Source: Pontibacter ruber (GTDB lineage: Bacteria; Bacteroidota; Bacteroidia; Cytophagales; Hymenobacteraceae). Taken from it: a stretch of DNA of 64,000 bases. The stretch is taken from positions 682,001 to 746,000 of the forward strand of contig NZ_JALPRR010000001.1 in the NCBI RefSeq assembly GCF_023630205.1, written 5' to 3'. The notes beneath the pieces are model-generated. The model was given only the letters and a program-made list of their open reading frames with translations. It ran no database searches and had not been told where the DNA came from. Both the position numbers and the translations under genes were made by a program. Each line of letters begins with the position of its first letter. Position 1 is the first letter of the stretch. Of the stretch, positions 1 to 9,301 are shown piece after piece.

Positions 1-813
1 TGGATGCCCAAACCGCTTACCTATTCCTTTGCCATTGCCCCTCCTATCTGGCGGAACGAGTGGTTTGTTACACTCATGATGCTGGTGATAGCCGGCTCTT
101 TTATCGGGGTGGTGCGCCTGCGGGAGCGTAACCTAGTAAAATTGAATACGCTGCTGGAGCGTAAGGTACACCACCGCACCCGCCTGCTGGAGGAAAAGAA
201 CAGAGAAAAAGAGATCCTGCTGAAAGAGATACACCACCGGGTAAAAAACAACCTGCAGATCGTGATCAGTTTGCTTAACCTGCAGGCCCGTCACCTGCAG
301 GATCCTGTAGAACTGGATGTAATGCAGGCCATCCGGAGCAGGGTCCGCTCCATGGCCATCCTGCACGAGCAGCTTTACCACCAGCACGACCTGGCACACA
401 TCGACCTCGATGATTACTTCATGGGCATATGCGAGAGTTTGTATGCCTCTTATGGCCTTACGCAGGCGGATGTAAAACTGGAATTCCTGGTGCCCCCGGT
501 TAAGGTAGACATTGACACGGCCATCACCTTAGGCCTTATTGTAAACGAACTGATATCCAACTCTTTTAAATATGCTTTTTCTGATAAAGGGAAAGGAGTA
601 TTACACCTGGAGTTAGTAAAGCAAAACGACAGGAGCTATGTGCTTACCATAAGCGACAATGGCCCGGGCATGCCTGCAGATATCGAACAGCGTAAGAACC
701 AATCCTTTGGCTTAAAGCTTGTTACAACACTGAGCAAAAAATTGAGCGGCAATATTTATTACAATAATAATAATGGCACAAAATCAACATTATTTTTTGT
801 TTTACCATCATAA
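1..813 (+). CDS. Sensor histidine kinase, C-terminal part (HisKA_2 type)
   Basis: This is the kinase end of a membrane sensor histidine kinase. The reading frame is open at the first base, so the protein starts before the window. The visible part begins with a stretch resembling the end of a Y_Y_Y periplasmic sensor domain (YSFAIAPPIW, about residues 7-16 counted from the first ATG). One membrane helix (about 21-38) and a short coiled coil follow. The phosphoacceptor motif HHRVKNNLQ (77-85) is typical of the HisKA_2 family. The ATPase domain shows the N box NELISNSFKYAF, DNGPGM and SFGLKL. The stop lies 29 bases before a LytTR response regulator, so the two are very probably one two-component system. 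The input signal cannot be told. Confidence 0.9.
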   Translation, partial: WMPKPLTYSFAIAPPIWRNEWFVTLMMLVIAGSFIGVVRLRERNLVKLNTLLERKVHHRTRLLEEKNREKEILLKEIHHRVKNNLQIVISLLNLQARHLQDPVELDVMQAIRSRVRSMAILHEQLYHQHDLAHIDLDDYFMGICESLYASYGLTQADVKLEFLVPPVKVDIDTAITLGLIVNELISNSFKYAFSDKGKGVLHLELVKQNDRSYVLTISDNGPGMPADIEQRKNQSFGLKLVTTLSKKLSGNIYYNNNNGTKSTLFFVLPS

Positions 814-842
814 TTCGTAAATTCACGTAAGAACCTAATGCT

Positions 843-1601
843 ATGACGAAACCTAAAATATTAATATCAGAAGATGAGGTTATCATCGCAGAAGACATTG
901 CTGCGAGCTTGCAAGAGCTGGGTTATGAAACGTGTGCAATTGATAACGGCGAGGCTACAATCGATATGATCCGGGAAACGCACCCGGACCTGGTATTGCT
1001 TGATATAAACCTGCGCGGCGACATTGACGGAGTAGAGCTAGGCGCACGCATAAAAAAAGAATTTGGCATACCTTTTATCTATCTTACAGCCTATGCAGAT
1101 AAAGCTACTATAGACAGAGCAAAAAAAACGGAACCGGACGGTTTTCTGGTAAAACCTTTTGATGAAAAGAACCTGCGGTCCGCCATTGAAATAGCACTTT
1201 ACAAGCACGACACCAGTGCAAAGCCTGAGGCTAAAGAAGAAGAGCCTGCTTCACAGCCTCTGAATCACAACCATGAGCCAGAAATTGCTGCTGATTATAT
1301 TTTCGTAAAAGTAAAGCACCGCATCATTAAGGTGCACTACAAAGACATCCTTTGGGTGGAGGCCTACGACAACTATTCTTTTATAGTAACGGCAGACCAG
1401 AAGTACCTGGTAAGTTCAACGCTTAAGGACATGGAAAGCAAGCTGCCTCCCCAGAACTTTGTACGCGTGCACCGCTCCTACATTGCAAACCTCGACAAGA
1501 TCGAGGCTCTGGAAGAAAATTCGGTCGTGTTCTCCAAGGGCGATATCCCGATCGGGAAGTCTTATAAAAGAACACTGATGTCTCGTTTTAACATCATCTG
1601 A
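843..1601 (+). CDS. LytTR-family response regulator
   Basis: Cytoplasmic two-component response regulator of 252 residues. The N-terminal receiver domain (about 4-120) carries the acidic pocket SEDE near residue 10, the phospho-acceptor Asp54 in LVLLDINL, and the conserved Lys in FLVKPF. A charged linker leads to a LytTR DNA-binding domain (about 150-252) with the typical WVEAYDNYSFI and FVRVHRSYIAN motifs. It lies directly downstream of the histidine kinase on the same strand and is presumably phosphorylated by it. A hairpin terminator follows the stop. Target genes are unknown. Confidence 0.95.
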   Translation: MTKPKILISEDEVIIAEDIAASLQELGYETCAIDNGEATIDMIRETHPDLVLLDINLRGDIDGVELGARIKKEFGIPFIYLTAYADKATIDRAKKTEPDGFLVKPFDEKNLRSAIEIALYKHDTSAKPEAKEEEPASQPLNHNHEPEIAADYIFVKVKHRIIKVHYKDILWVEAYDNYSFIVTADQKYLVSSTLKDMESKLPPQNFVRVHRSYIANLDKIEALEENSVVFSKGDIPIGKSYKRTLMSRFNII

Positions 1602-1630
1602 ACAGGGAATACCTCGTCACATGTAAATAA

Positions 1631-1656
1631 AAAAGCCGATGCAGTGCATCGGCTTT
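1631..1656. terminator. Bidirectional hairpin terminator between the LytTR regulator and ahcY
   Basis: The arms GCCGATGC and GCATCGGC, extended by A and T runs, form a hairpin with a 3-base loop between two convergent genes. Either strand reads into a T tract. Confidence 0.8.
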
Positions 1657-1677
1657 CCCTTTATACGTAAGTTTTGC

Positions 1678-2985
<1,308 letters not shown>

Positions 2986-3011
2986 CTTACTATTTTTTAC
3001 TGTTCTAAACA

Positions 3012-3043
3012 CAAAATTACACAATTTGTTGCGCATATCACAA
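3012..3043 (-). promoter_or_regulatory. ahcY promoter, Bacteroidota type
   Basis: On the minus strand TTG (3043-3041) is followed after 21 bases by TAATTTTG (3019-3012). This fits the Bacteroidota primary sigma pattern TTG / TAnnTTTG. It places the transcription start about 20 bases before the chosen ahcY start codon. Confidence 0.7.
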
Positions 3044-3090
3044 CCAAAATTCTGCAATTGCCTTGTTACTGTATAGCTTTCGCTAAAAGC

Positions 3091-3125
3091 AAAGTGGCGC
3101 CTGATGCAGTACCAGGCGCCACTTT
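3091..3125 (-). terminator. Terminator of the DUF4397 gene
   Basis: A perfect 13-bp stem (AAAGTGGCGCCTG / CAGGCGCCACTTT) with a 9-base loop lies just downstream of the minus-strand stop at 3140. Confidence 0.8.
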
Positions 3126-3139
3126 ATACTTAAACAGCT

Positions 3140-3832
3140 TTATTTATTCACGATAATCTGGGCACCCAGTGAGTTATTGTTACCTGCAGGCGGACTTACA
3201 AAACCACGCGCAAATACAGTATAGATCTTTCCGTTTGCCAGTTGCACATCCGGTACGGTAAGTACTACTGTCTCTGTGCCGGCCAGGCGTACTTCCAGGT
3301 CATAGGTGGCGGCATCTACCGGCGTAAATGCTGTGGCAGATTTAAAACTCTGGTTGCTGAAGATCACCGGGCCACCCACAACGGCGATGTCTACAGCTGG
3401 GGCATCAGGCGACAAATGCACAAAACGAACATGTGCCTTACCCGAGGCTGGGGAAGCTAGGTTATCCATTAACACCACCGGCTCGATATTGGTTAAGGTA
3501 TTGGCAGCAAAAATAGTATAACTCTGGTTAGCAGCCAGGTTTGCATCAGCGTTTATAACCGTAGTAGAAGTACCGGCAGCATTGACTTTGATGTTACGGT
3601 TACCAGCGCGCACAGGCAGGTAACCCGTGTTGTTCGGGAAAGTAAGTGCAGCTGAATTCACTTTGGCATCATCTATAAGCAAGTCTACGCCGGGCGCATC
3701 AGGCGAGGCGTGCACGACCATCACCATTGCGTTGTTCATCAGGCTGTCGTCATCATCGTCGTCGTCATCGCAGCTGGTAAAAGCCAGTGCAGGCAGTACA
3801 GCAAGTAGCAGAAGTTTCATCCATTTCTTCAT
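3140..3832 (-). CDS. DUF4397 surface lipoprotein
   Basis: A 230-residue lipoprotein. The signal peptide ends in the lipobox FTSC, with the lipidated Cys at residue 21. Eight aspartates and a serine follow immediately. In Bacteroidota such an acidic run after the Cys is a known lipoprotein export signal for the outer leaflet of the outer membrane, so surface exposure is inferred. The rest holds two copies of a DUF4397-type beta domain, each starting with a motif like VHASPDAPGVDLL (about 40) or VHLSPDAPAVDIA (about 137). The domain has no assigned catalytic role, and none can be named here. It appears to be a single-gene unit with its own terminator. Confidence 0.88.
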   Translation of the reverse strand: MKKWMKLLLLAVLPALAFTSCDDDDDDDDSLMNNAMVMVVHASPDAPGVDLLIDDAKVNSAALTFPNNTGYLPVRAGNRNIKVNAAGTSTTVINADANLAANQSYTIFAANTLTNIEPVVLMDNLASPASGKAHVRFVHLSPDAPAVDIAVVGGPVIFSNQSFKSATAFTPVDAATYDLEVRLAGTETVVLTVPDVQLANGKIYTVFARGFVSPPAGNNNSLGAQIIVNK

Positions 3833-4027
3833 AGTAGAAAAATTTTAAAAGTTAGTTATTAAGTTTATCATCAATACAACCCGACGCCTGAGGCTTTGTT
3901 TAATATTTTTAAAAAAATATTAAACAAAATTTTCTTATCCGAGACCAACTTACCCCTACTCCTGAAAAACAACTATCTTTACACCCTGCCGGTAAAGCAA
4001 TTTACCCGTCAGCCAATGTATAGCAGC

Positions 4028-5215
4028 ATGCGCACCTTCAGCGAGACAGAGAAAGAGTTTATAGCCGAACACCTGCACCAACACCCTTCCGAGCTGATGC
4101 TTCAGGCGAAGCGCTACCCTGACCTGCCCATGCTGGAGTTGGTGCAACAGATACAGGCACGGCAGAAAGCAGCAGGCAAGCTTCCTAGCTGGGTCGCAAA
4201 CCCGGATGTGGTGTTCCCTGTGACGCTGTCGGTGGAGCAGAGCTCTTCAGAGGCTACGGCGGCGTTTAAGGCCTCCCTGGTATCAGGAAAGCTGCTCGTG
4301 GACCTGACCGGTGGCTTTGGAGTGGACAGTTTATACTTTGCCAAACGTTTTGAGCAGGTGGTGCACGTAGAGCAGAACCAGGAGCTGCAGGAGATAGCAA
4401 AGTATAACTTCGGATTGCTGGGTGCAGATAATGTGCATAGTATAAATACCACAGCGCAGCAGTTTCTGGAAAGCTTTGAAAGTATAGCCGACGTGATTTA
4501 CCTGGATCCGGCACGCCGCGGAGGTCGTGATGAAAAGGTGCACCTGCTGGAAGACTGCGAGCCCGACATCCTGCGCCTGTTGCCACAACTCCTCCGCAAA
4601 GCCCACACTGTTATACTTAAAACATCTCCCATGCTGGACATTGACCTGGCTGTGGAGCAGTTGGGAACTGTAGCACAGGTATGGGTAGTAGCGCTCCAGA
4701 ACGAGTGCAAAGAGGTGCTATACTTTATCAGTAGAGCGGCCACAGGTGAAGCGGAGCGGCATGCGGTAAACTTGCTTGCCAGCGGCGGTATGCAGCAGCT
4801 CACTTTCACCAAAAGCCAGGAAGACCAGGCAAAAGTAACCTTTGCTGATCCGGAGGCTTTCGTTTATGAGCCCAACACAGCTATACTTAAGGCTGGCGGC
4901 TACCGAAGCATCGCCGCCAAGTATAACCTGCACAAGCTGCACCCCAACAGCCATCTTTATACTTCCAGCACCTATGTAGCCGACTTCCCCGGCAGAGCTT
5001 TTCGCTGCTCCGGCACCAGTCGCTACAATAAAAAGGAGCTTCTGCCCCTGTTGCCGCAAAAAAAAGCCAACATCACCGTCCGCAACTTCCCCGAATCGGT
5101 AGCCGAGATCCGCAAAAAGACGGGCATCAAAGAAGGCGGCGAGGTATACCTGTTCTTTACCACCGACATGCACCAGAAGCCGGTGGTGCTCGTTTGCCGC
5201 AAAGCAACGGCCTGA
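4028..5215 (+). CDS. Class I SAM-dependent methyltransferase with THUMP-like C-terminus
   Basis: A 395-residue putative methyltransferase of the THUMP-like family widespread in Cytophagales. Motif I is DLTGGFGVDS and the catalytic-site motif is IYLDPARR, followed by a domain of the THUMP-like type. The family resembles nucleic-acid methyltransferases (RNA is the likeliest substrate), but the substrate is not established. I prefer the start at MRTFSETEKEF. An ATG 4 codons earlier (4016) is also possible. The frame extends to 3896, but that segment is AT-rich and does not look like the family. Confidence 0.85.
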   Translation: MRTFSETEKEFIAEHLHQHPSELMLQAKRYPDLPMLELVQQIQARQKAAGKLPSWVANPDVVFPVTLSVEQSSSEATAAFKASLVSGKLLVDLTGGFGVDSLYFAKRFEQVVHVEQNQELQEIAKYNFGLLGADNVHSINTTAQQFLESFESIADVIYLDPARRGGRDEKVHLLEDCEPDILRLLPQLLRKAHTVILKTSPMLDIDLAVEQLGTVAQVWVVALQNECKEVLYFISRAATGEAERHAVNLLASGGMQQLTFTKSQEDQAKVTFADPEAFVYEPNTAILKAGGYRSIAAKYNLHKLHPNSHLYTSSTYVADFPGRAFRCSGTSRYNKKELLPLLPQKKANITVRNFPESVAEIRKKTGIKEGGEVYLFFTTDMHQKPVVLVCRKATA

Positions 5216-5501
5216 TTTTTCATTTTTTTTCACTGTTCCCCTCTTTCAGTTTCTCTGCTGTAAATCCAACCGTTTTTTGTGAATGGGCTTCGCTGTTATT
5301 GCAGATAACACATTATAAACAAGACACATACGTCCGCTGTTATACTTAAATGAAAGTATATAAGCATAAAACAATCTATACAGCAATTATCCAATTCACC
5401 CCTTGCTCAAGCAATCCCTAATTTGCTAACCAGGTGCCATTTAGCTCGTAAAACTGAGCAGAGCCGGCCTAAAGGGCAGGCAAAAATGTTCCATTTAAAT
5501 A

Positions 5502-5900
5502 ATGAAAGCTATGAAACGTAATAATGAAGATCAGAACAAAAGAAATAACATGAACCCGTCAAACCAGAACCAAGGTTCTTCATCTAATCAGAATAAATCG
5601 AACGCCAGAAATGAAGGCGAAGGACGTGGCTGGCACGGCGATCCACAGGGTCACGCCGAAGCAGGAAGCCAGAGCCACAAGAATTCCGGCTCTTCTTCTT
5701 CTACCAGCAACAGGAGTTCTTCTCAGGGCAGCTCGCAGTCGCAGGGCCGCAGCAGCCAGGGCGAGGGCCGTGGCTGGCATGGTGACCCGCAGGGACATGC
5801 AAAGGCCGGCAGCCAGAGCCACAAAAACGACAACTCTTCTTCGAGCAATAGAAGCTCCGGAAACCAGGGATCATCTGACAGCGGGCGAAGCAACTCGTAG
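5502..5900 (+). CDS. Small Ser/Asn/Gln-rich protein with two KGG-like repeats
   Basis: A 132-residue, very hydrophilic, probably disordered protein without hydrophobic segments. It carries two near-identical 23-residue units containing RGWHGDPQGHA, at about 43 and 90, separated by serine-rich linkers. These units resemble the stress-induced KGG/con-10-type repeat (GGRGFA..DPE...), but the match is loose. The two units are also highly similar at DNA level, suggesting a recent internal duplication. A second ATG at 5511 is an equally plausible start. Two other tiny hydrophilic genes follow on the same strand. A stress or desiccation role is inference. Confidence 0.75.
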   Translation: MKAMKRNNEDQNKRNNMNPSNQNQGSSSNQNKSNARNEGEGRGWHGDPQGHAEAGSQSHKNSGSSSSTSNRSSSQGSSQSQGRSSQGEGRGWHGDPQGHAKAGSQSHKNDNSSSSNRSSGNQGSSDSGRSNS

Positions 5901-5932
5901 TCTGCCTTAACTTACTAATTCTAGACTTGCTG

Positions 5933-5963
5933 AAAAGCCCGTAGCCTCTGCTATGGGCTTTTT
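5933..5963 (+). terminator. Terminator after the KGG-like gene
   Basis: The stem AAAAGCCCgTAG / CTAtGGGCTTTT has a 6-base loop followed by a short T run. It sits 30 bases after the stop codon at 5900. Confidence 0.75.
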
Positions 5964-6058
5964 GGTAACTATGATAACCCGAACATGCTGTAAAGGCAGC
6001 CGTAAACTCTATGAGCAAAGGCTAAAAGCATTTATTATTAACTTAACAAAAGAGGATC

Positions 6059-6265
6059 ATGAAGGAGCAAGATAAACGTGATAAACATCATAAATCGGAG
6101 AGCAACCCGGAGAAGTCATTTGACGCAGGCAAAAAGGGTGGTAAGGCTTCTACCGAAACTACTGGCCAAGCCTCAAACGTATTAAAAGCCTCTAAAATAA
6201 CTGGCAACGTAGGCGCATCGGGAGAGAACCGCTCCGGTGGTGGCAAGCAGAATGAAGGCCGCTAA
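6059..6265 (+). CDS. Small Lys/Gly-rich hydrophilic protein
   Basis: A 68-residue protein of unknown function, rich in Lys, Gly, Ser and Asn, with no membrane segment or predicted fold. Residues SFDAGKKGGKAS are reminiscent of the KGG stress motif. A purine-rich AGAGGA lies 4-9 bases before the ATG, supporting the start. It lies between two other genes of the same style and probably belongs to the same general-stress group. This last point is inference from composition and neighbourhood. Confidence 0.65.
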   Translation: MKEQDKRDKHHKSESNPEKSFDAGKKGGKASTETTGQASNVLKASKITGNVGASGENRSGGGKQNEGR

Positions 6266-6341
6266 TGGAAATGCCCTTGCACCAAGATGGGATGCAAAGC
6301 TACCTGACTGATCAGGATTCTAAAACTTAAACAATGAACGC

Positions 6342-6530
6342 ATGAAAAACGAGAAGGATAATAAAGACCTGGCCAAAAACCAGAAGGACTCACAGCTAGA
6401 CAAGCCGAACAAAGGCAGTAAGTCAGATACCAGCAACAGCCTGGACCGTGACGCAGTAGGAGACAAAGGCGCAAACAACTATACGCCACAAAACCGAACC
6501 GACAACGAGCAGGGTACCGAGAAGCAGTAA
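6342..6530 (+). CDS. Small charged hydrophilic protein
   Basis: A 62-residue protein with a very high share of Lys, Asp, Asn and Gln and almost no hydrophobic residues, so it is probably disordered. I do not recognise a family. It is the third in a row of such proteins (5502, 6059, 6342), all on the plus strand. A strong terminator follows 20 bases after the stop, which supports its being a transcribed gene. Confidence 0.6.
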   Translation: MKNEKDNKDLAKNQKDSQLDKPNKGSKSDTSNSLDRDAVGDKGANNYTPQNRTDNEQGTEKQ

Positions 6531-6549
6531 GCTCTAACGTATACTCTAT

Positions 6550-6593
6550 AAACCACAAAGGCTATAGTCTAACGACTATGGCCTTTGTGGTTT
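6550..6593 (+). terminator. Strong terminator closing the hydrophilic-protein cluster
   Basis: A 20-bp stem with one G-U pair and a 4-base loop begins AAACCACAAAGGC and closes GCCTTTGTGGTTT. Confidence 0.85.
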
Positions 6594-6745
6594 ATGTTGA
6601 ATTATGGAAAGGTATTCTTATATTAGTGTAGCGCTATATTAGGTTTAGGTCAAAGTATGTATTTGTCCACCACATATAGTGCAGATAGTATGAGTAGGTA
6701 CTCCTGCTATCGGGTAGTTAGCTCCAATTGTAAATATTATAAAGA

Positions 6746-7117
6746 ATGAATAATAGATTACTAATTGCACTTTATGTTTTAGCGAATCTGACTTTCATCA
6801 TAGTAATTATAATTCAGTGGAGCGAATTAAAAGAATTTCCCGACATAATCTTGAAATATTCGGAATACAGAAAAAAGGAATACCTAGGTATCAATAAATA
6901 TCTCGTTCAATGCTTGTTCTACTTGATAGGTTTAGGATTAAGTTTCTTTGTATTACGGGACTTACTTAAAAGAAAAATAGTAAGAAGAAAAACACTCTTC
7001 TTGTATGGAATATACTTTTTGCTGTTGATTCTGTTTGAGTTGCCTTTCTACGACAAACATATTGGATGGGGAAACCTCCATGGACATTCATACTGGAAAG
7101 GATTTCACTTTCACTAA
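6746..7117 (+). CDS. Hypothetical small membrane protein
   Basis: A 123-residue protein with three hydrophobic helices (about 4-25, 54-71 and 84-101) and a His-rich tail ending GHSYWKGFHFH. I recognise no family. The gene is clearly more AT-rich than its surroundings and uses codons such as AAA, TTA and ATA freely. An attC-like hairpin follows 50 bases downstream. These features suggest acquisition as a mobile cassette (inference). It has no close operon partner. Confidence 0.6.
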   Translation: MNNRLLIALYVLANLTFIIVIIIQWSELKEFPDIILKYSEYRKKEYLGINKYLVQCLFYLIGLGLSFFVLRDLLKRKIVRRKTLFLYGIYFLLLILFELPFYDKHIGWGNLHGHSYWKGFHFH

Positions 7118-7163
7118 TTTTAATAGTAGTGGGAAAATCAAAGTCAATAAAAACATCTGGAGC

Positions 7164-7227
7164 TAACAAAGTGTAAAGGGCAGCCTTCGGCCGACGGTCT
7201 CTGCCACCGCTTACACGAGTACCGTTA
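7164..7227 (+). repeat. attC-like imperfect palindrome
   Basis: The ends TAAC (7164-7167) and GTTA (7224-7227) enclose the paired arms GTGTAA/TTACAC and GGCAG/CTGCC. The sequence after it (TCCAATTTTAA) resembles that after a GTTA at 6717 (TCCAATTGTAA). This is the layout of an integron attC site bordering a 0.5-kb cassette, although the core bases do not fit the classical GTTRRRY exactly. Confidence 0.45.
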
Positions 7228-7309
7228 CAATCCAATTTTAAGACAATATAAGCAGAGAGCTAATTTAACATCAGACCAAACGTAAACGATATAACATTGA
7301 TACTACAAA

Positions 7310-7765
7310 ATGGAAACTGTATTTAAAGCGTGGGCAACAAGTAGGAAACTCTACTTAAATTTTTTTGATAACTACTCATTAGAACAACTAAACAAAATCC
7401 CCGACGGCTTTAATAACAACCTGATTTGGAATATTGGGCATATCATTGTTGCACAACAAGCACTAATTTACAAAGGCTCAAACTTACCAATGTATATTTC
7501 GGACAACTTAGTAAATCTATACCAACCCGGGACTAAGCCGACGGGTCCAACTTCGCAAACCCAAGTAAATGAGCTGAAAGAACTTTTGATTTCTCTTATC
7601 GCAACAACCAAATCCGATTTTCAAAAAGGCATATTCAACACCTATACGGAACGGACAACTGCAACAGGGTTTCATCTGGCTTCGCTAAGCGACGCTTTTG
7701 AGTTTAACAACTACCACGAAGGCCTGCATTTAGGATATATGATGGGTTTAAGCAGGTTAATCTGA
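7310..7765 (+). CDS. DinB-like protein
   Basis: A 151-residue four-helix protein of the DinB/YfiT type. It has the characteristic His in WNIGHIIVAQQ (about 46-56) and the C-terminal HEGLHLGYM (about 136-144), which together form the family's metal site. The family includes metal-dependent thiol transferases of low-molecular-weight-thiol metabolism, but most members, like this one, have no known substrate. It is AT-rich like the preceding gene and is followed at once by a hairpin, so it may be a second integron-like cassette. Confidence 0.82.
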   Translation: METVFKAWATSRKLYLNFFDNYSLEQLNKIPDGFNNNLIWNIGHIIVAQQALIYKGSNLPMYISDNLVNLYQPGTKPTGPTSQTQVNELKELLISLIATTKSDFQKGIFNTYTERTTATGFHLASLSDAFEFNNYHEGLHLGYMMGLSRLI

Positions 7766-7779
7766 CAAACAAAACGGCT

Positions 7780-7819
7780 GGTAACACAATCTTGGCCTCA
7801 GGTGAGTTGAGGACCAAGT
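7780..7819 (+). repeat. Hairpin after the DinB-like gene, possible second attC-like site
   Basis: TAACACAAT leads into the arms CTTGGcCTCA and TGAGgaCCAAG (7791-7817) separated by a short loop. The position relative to the gene mirrors the hairpin at 7164. The outer ends pair poorly, so it may be degenerate or simply a terminator. Confidence 0.35.
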
Positions 7820-7861
7820 TGCTGAATTTCTTGTTCAGATAAACAACCTGAAAAGTATAAA

Positions 7862-8461
7862 TTACCCCTTCCTGCTCACCCACTTATTTCCTTTCAGCCA
7901 GAAGCGCCAAGGCAGCAAGGCGTCGTCGCCGGCATAGTCTACACCTATTCTGGGGCCTACGGCTATACTTTCCGCAGGCACTTCCACGCCTTTGTCTTCT
8001 ATCCAGATGGTTTCCCCGGTAAGCGGCGTGCCATAATGTTTGCGGTTGATACCCAAAGCTATACTTAACACACCGGGTCCGGCCGTCAGGTTGGGTTTTA
8101 TACTTGCCATGTTGCGGCGCAGCAGCATTTCCTCTACTCCTACTTCCGGCTCTATGGCCCGCACCAGCACCGCGTCGGCCTGCCCCTCCACATTCGTGAT
8201 GATGTTAAACAGGTTATAAATGCCGTACACCAGGTACACATATGCCACGCCGCCTTCGTGGTACATGATCTCGGTGCGCTGTGTGCGGCGGTTCATGTGC
8301 GCGTGGCAGGCTTTGTCGTTCACCCCAGAATACGCTTCCGTTTCCACGATCATGCCCCCGGTAAGTATACCGTCGTGATTCGTATAGAGGTACTTGCCGA
8401 GCAGTTCCTGCGCGATCTGCACCACATTGGGGCGGGTGTAAAAAGATTGGGGCAGTTTCAA
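7862..8461 (-). CDS. mpg: DNA-3-methyladenine glycosylase (AAG/MPG family)
   Basis: A base-excision-repair enzyme of 199 residues that removes alkylated and deaminated purines. The AAG signature is present: MIVETEAYSGVNDKACHA carries the catalytic Glu (VETEAY), followed by NRRTQRTEIMY and AYVYLVYGIYNLFNI, then LVRAIEP. The length is normal for bacterial members. It stands alone, convergent to the AT-rich cassette region, with a long repeat-rich spacer upstream. Confidence 0.95.
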   Translation of the reverse strand: MKLPQSFYTRPNVVQIAQELLGKYLYTNHDGILTGGMIVETEAYSGVNDKACHAHMNRRTQRTEIMYHEGGVAYVYLVYGIYNLFNIITNVEGQADAVLVRAIEPEVGVEEMLLRRNMASIKPNLTAGPGVLSIALGINRKHYGTPLTGETIWIEDKGVEVPAESIAVGPRIGVDYAGDDALLPWRFWLKGNKWVSRKG

Positions 8462-8993
8462 GATCGTTTTTCGTTTATTGTGTTTCGTGTATCGGGTGTG
8501 GAAGTATGGTACGAGGCTCCCGCAACGCAGGTCGATTGATTCTTTGTTTTTGTCATCCTGAAAGTTGAAAATCCCGAACTTGATTCGGGGGAACTTGGAA
8601 GCTGGTAGTATAGGCTTAACCTCAGGGGACAGACAGGGCCTTTCATTCTAATAAATCAGCATTAATGGCGCGAGCGTCCTCGCTCGTGGCTTGGTATAGG
8701 GTGGGCCTCTGGCCCAGTCGGATTGCAAATCCGACATGCTAAAAAGTCACGGTTCACAGATCCGCGCCAGCAAACAGTAGAATGAAACGACACTGCCTGT
8801 GAGCTATCCTGCAGACTCTGGCTGCTCTTTTTGCGGCGGGACGCCACCGAATGACGCACACTCACCAGAGGCGAGCGAGAGTATAAATAGCGCAGTTATT
8901 TCAGAATGCAACAACACTGCCCCGCACCGGAGTATACAGCTCCGCCCAAAGCATAATTCGTAATTATTAATTCGTAATTCGTAATTAATACCT
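8462..8993. other. Repeat-rich intergenic region upstream of the B12 unit
   Basis: No convincing gene. It holds degenerate intergenic sequence (TTTGTCATCCTGAAAG near 8550, a motif type common in Bacteroidota spacers), the REP-like element at 8665-8735, and near 8953-8987 three ATTCGTAATT-like units just before the riboswitch promoter. Confidence 0.6.
8665..8735 (+). repeat. REP-like element, copy 1
   Basis: Three small hairpins in a row: CGAGCG-tcct-CGCTCG (8671-8686), GGGCC-tct-GGCCC (8703-8715) and GTCGGATT-gca-AATCCGAC (8717-8735). The first 24 bases (8665-8688) recur exactly, inverted, at 12435-12458, and the second hairpin recurs at 12411-12421. The arrangement resembles REP elements mobilised by REP-associated transposases. 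No such transposase is in the window. Confidence 0.7.
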
Positions 8994-9001
8994 TAGCTTT
9001 G
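8994..9001 (+). promoter_or_regulatory. -7 element of the B12 uptake operon promoter
   Basis: TAGCTTTG matches TAnnTTTG exactly and lies just before the riboswitch, giving a transcription start near 9008. A clear TTG at -33 is missing. Confidence 0.55.
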
Positions 9002-9009
9002 CTTCCAGA

Positions 9010-9190
9010 TTGGTGGCCTTTGCTACTCCCGTAGTAAAAGCCTTAAAAGGGAAACAGGTGTGATACCTGTGCTGTTCCCGCAACTGTAATCTTCAACAGA
9101 GGGTTAGCCAACACCAATGCCACTGTGCCGCAACCGCTGCATGGGAAGGCCGGCTGACTGAAGAGAGCCAGGAGACCTGCCAGTCCGACA
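9010..9190 (+). ncRNA. Cobalamin riboswitch
   Basis: The conserved blocks of the cobalamin (B12) aptamer occur in order: AAAAGGGAA at about 9046, GCTGTTCCCGCAACTGT at 9071-9087, GCCACTGTG at about 9119, ATGGGAAGGC at 9141 and GAGCCAGGAGACCTGCC at about 9165-9181. About 110 bases separate it from the receptor start codon and contain a partial direct repeat (GTATGCTTTCGGGT / GCATGCTTCGGGAT). In this class, B12 binding normally lowers expression of the uptake genes downstream. Confidence 0.95.
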
Positions 9191-9301
9191 AACATAGTCG
9201 TATGCTTTCGGGTAAAAAGCTGCACGGCCACCGCTATTGCTGCGATCGCTGTTCCTGCCCTATACCTGCCTGCATGCTTCGGGATTAAAGCAAGCGTATA
9301 C

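Noticed and set aside
3896-4027. An N-terminal extension of the methyltransferase gene
   Set aside because: The 44 extra codons are AT-rich and unlike the family, which begins near MRTFSETEKEF.
5611-5910. A 99-codon frame overlapping the KGG-like gene in another frame
   Set aside because: Arg/Ala-rich product typical of an out-of-frame reading of a Ser/Gly-rich repeat gene.
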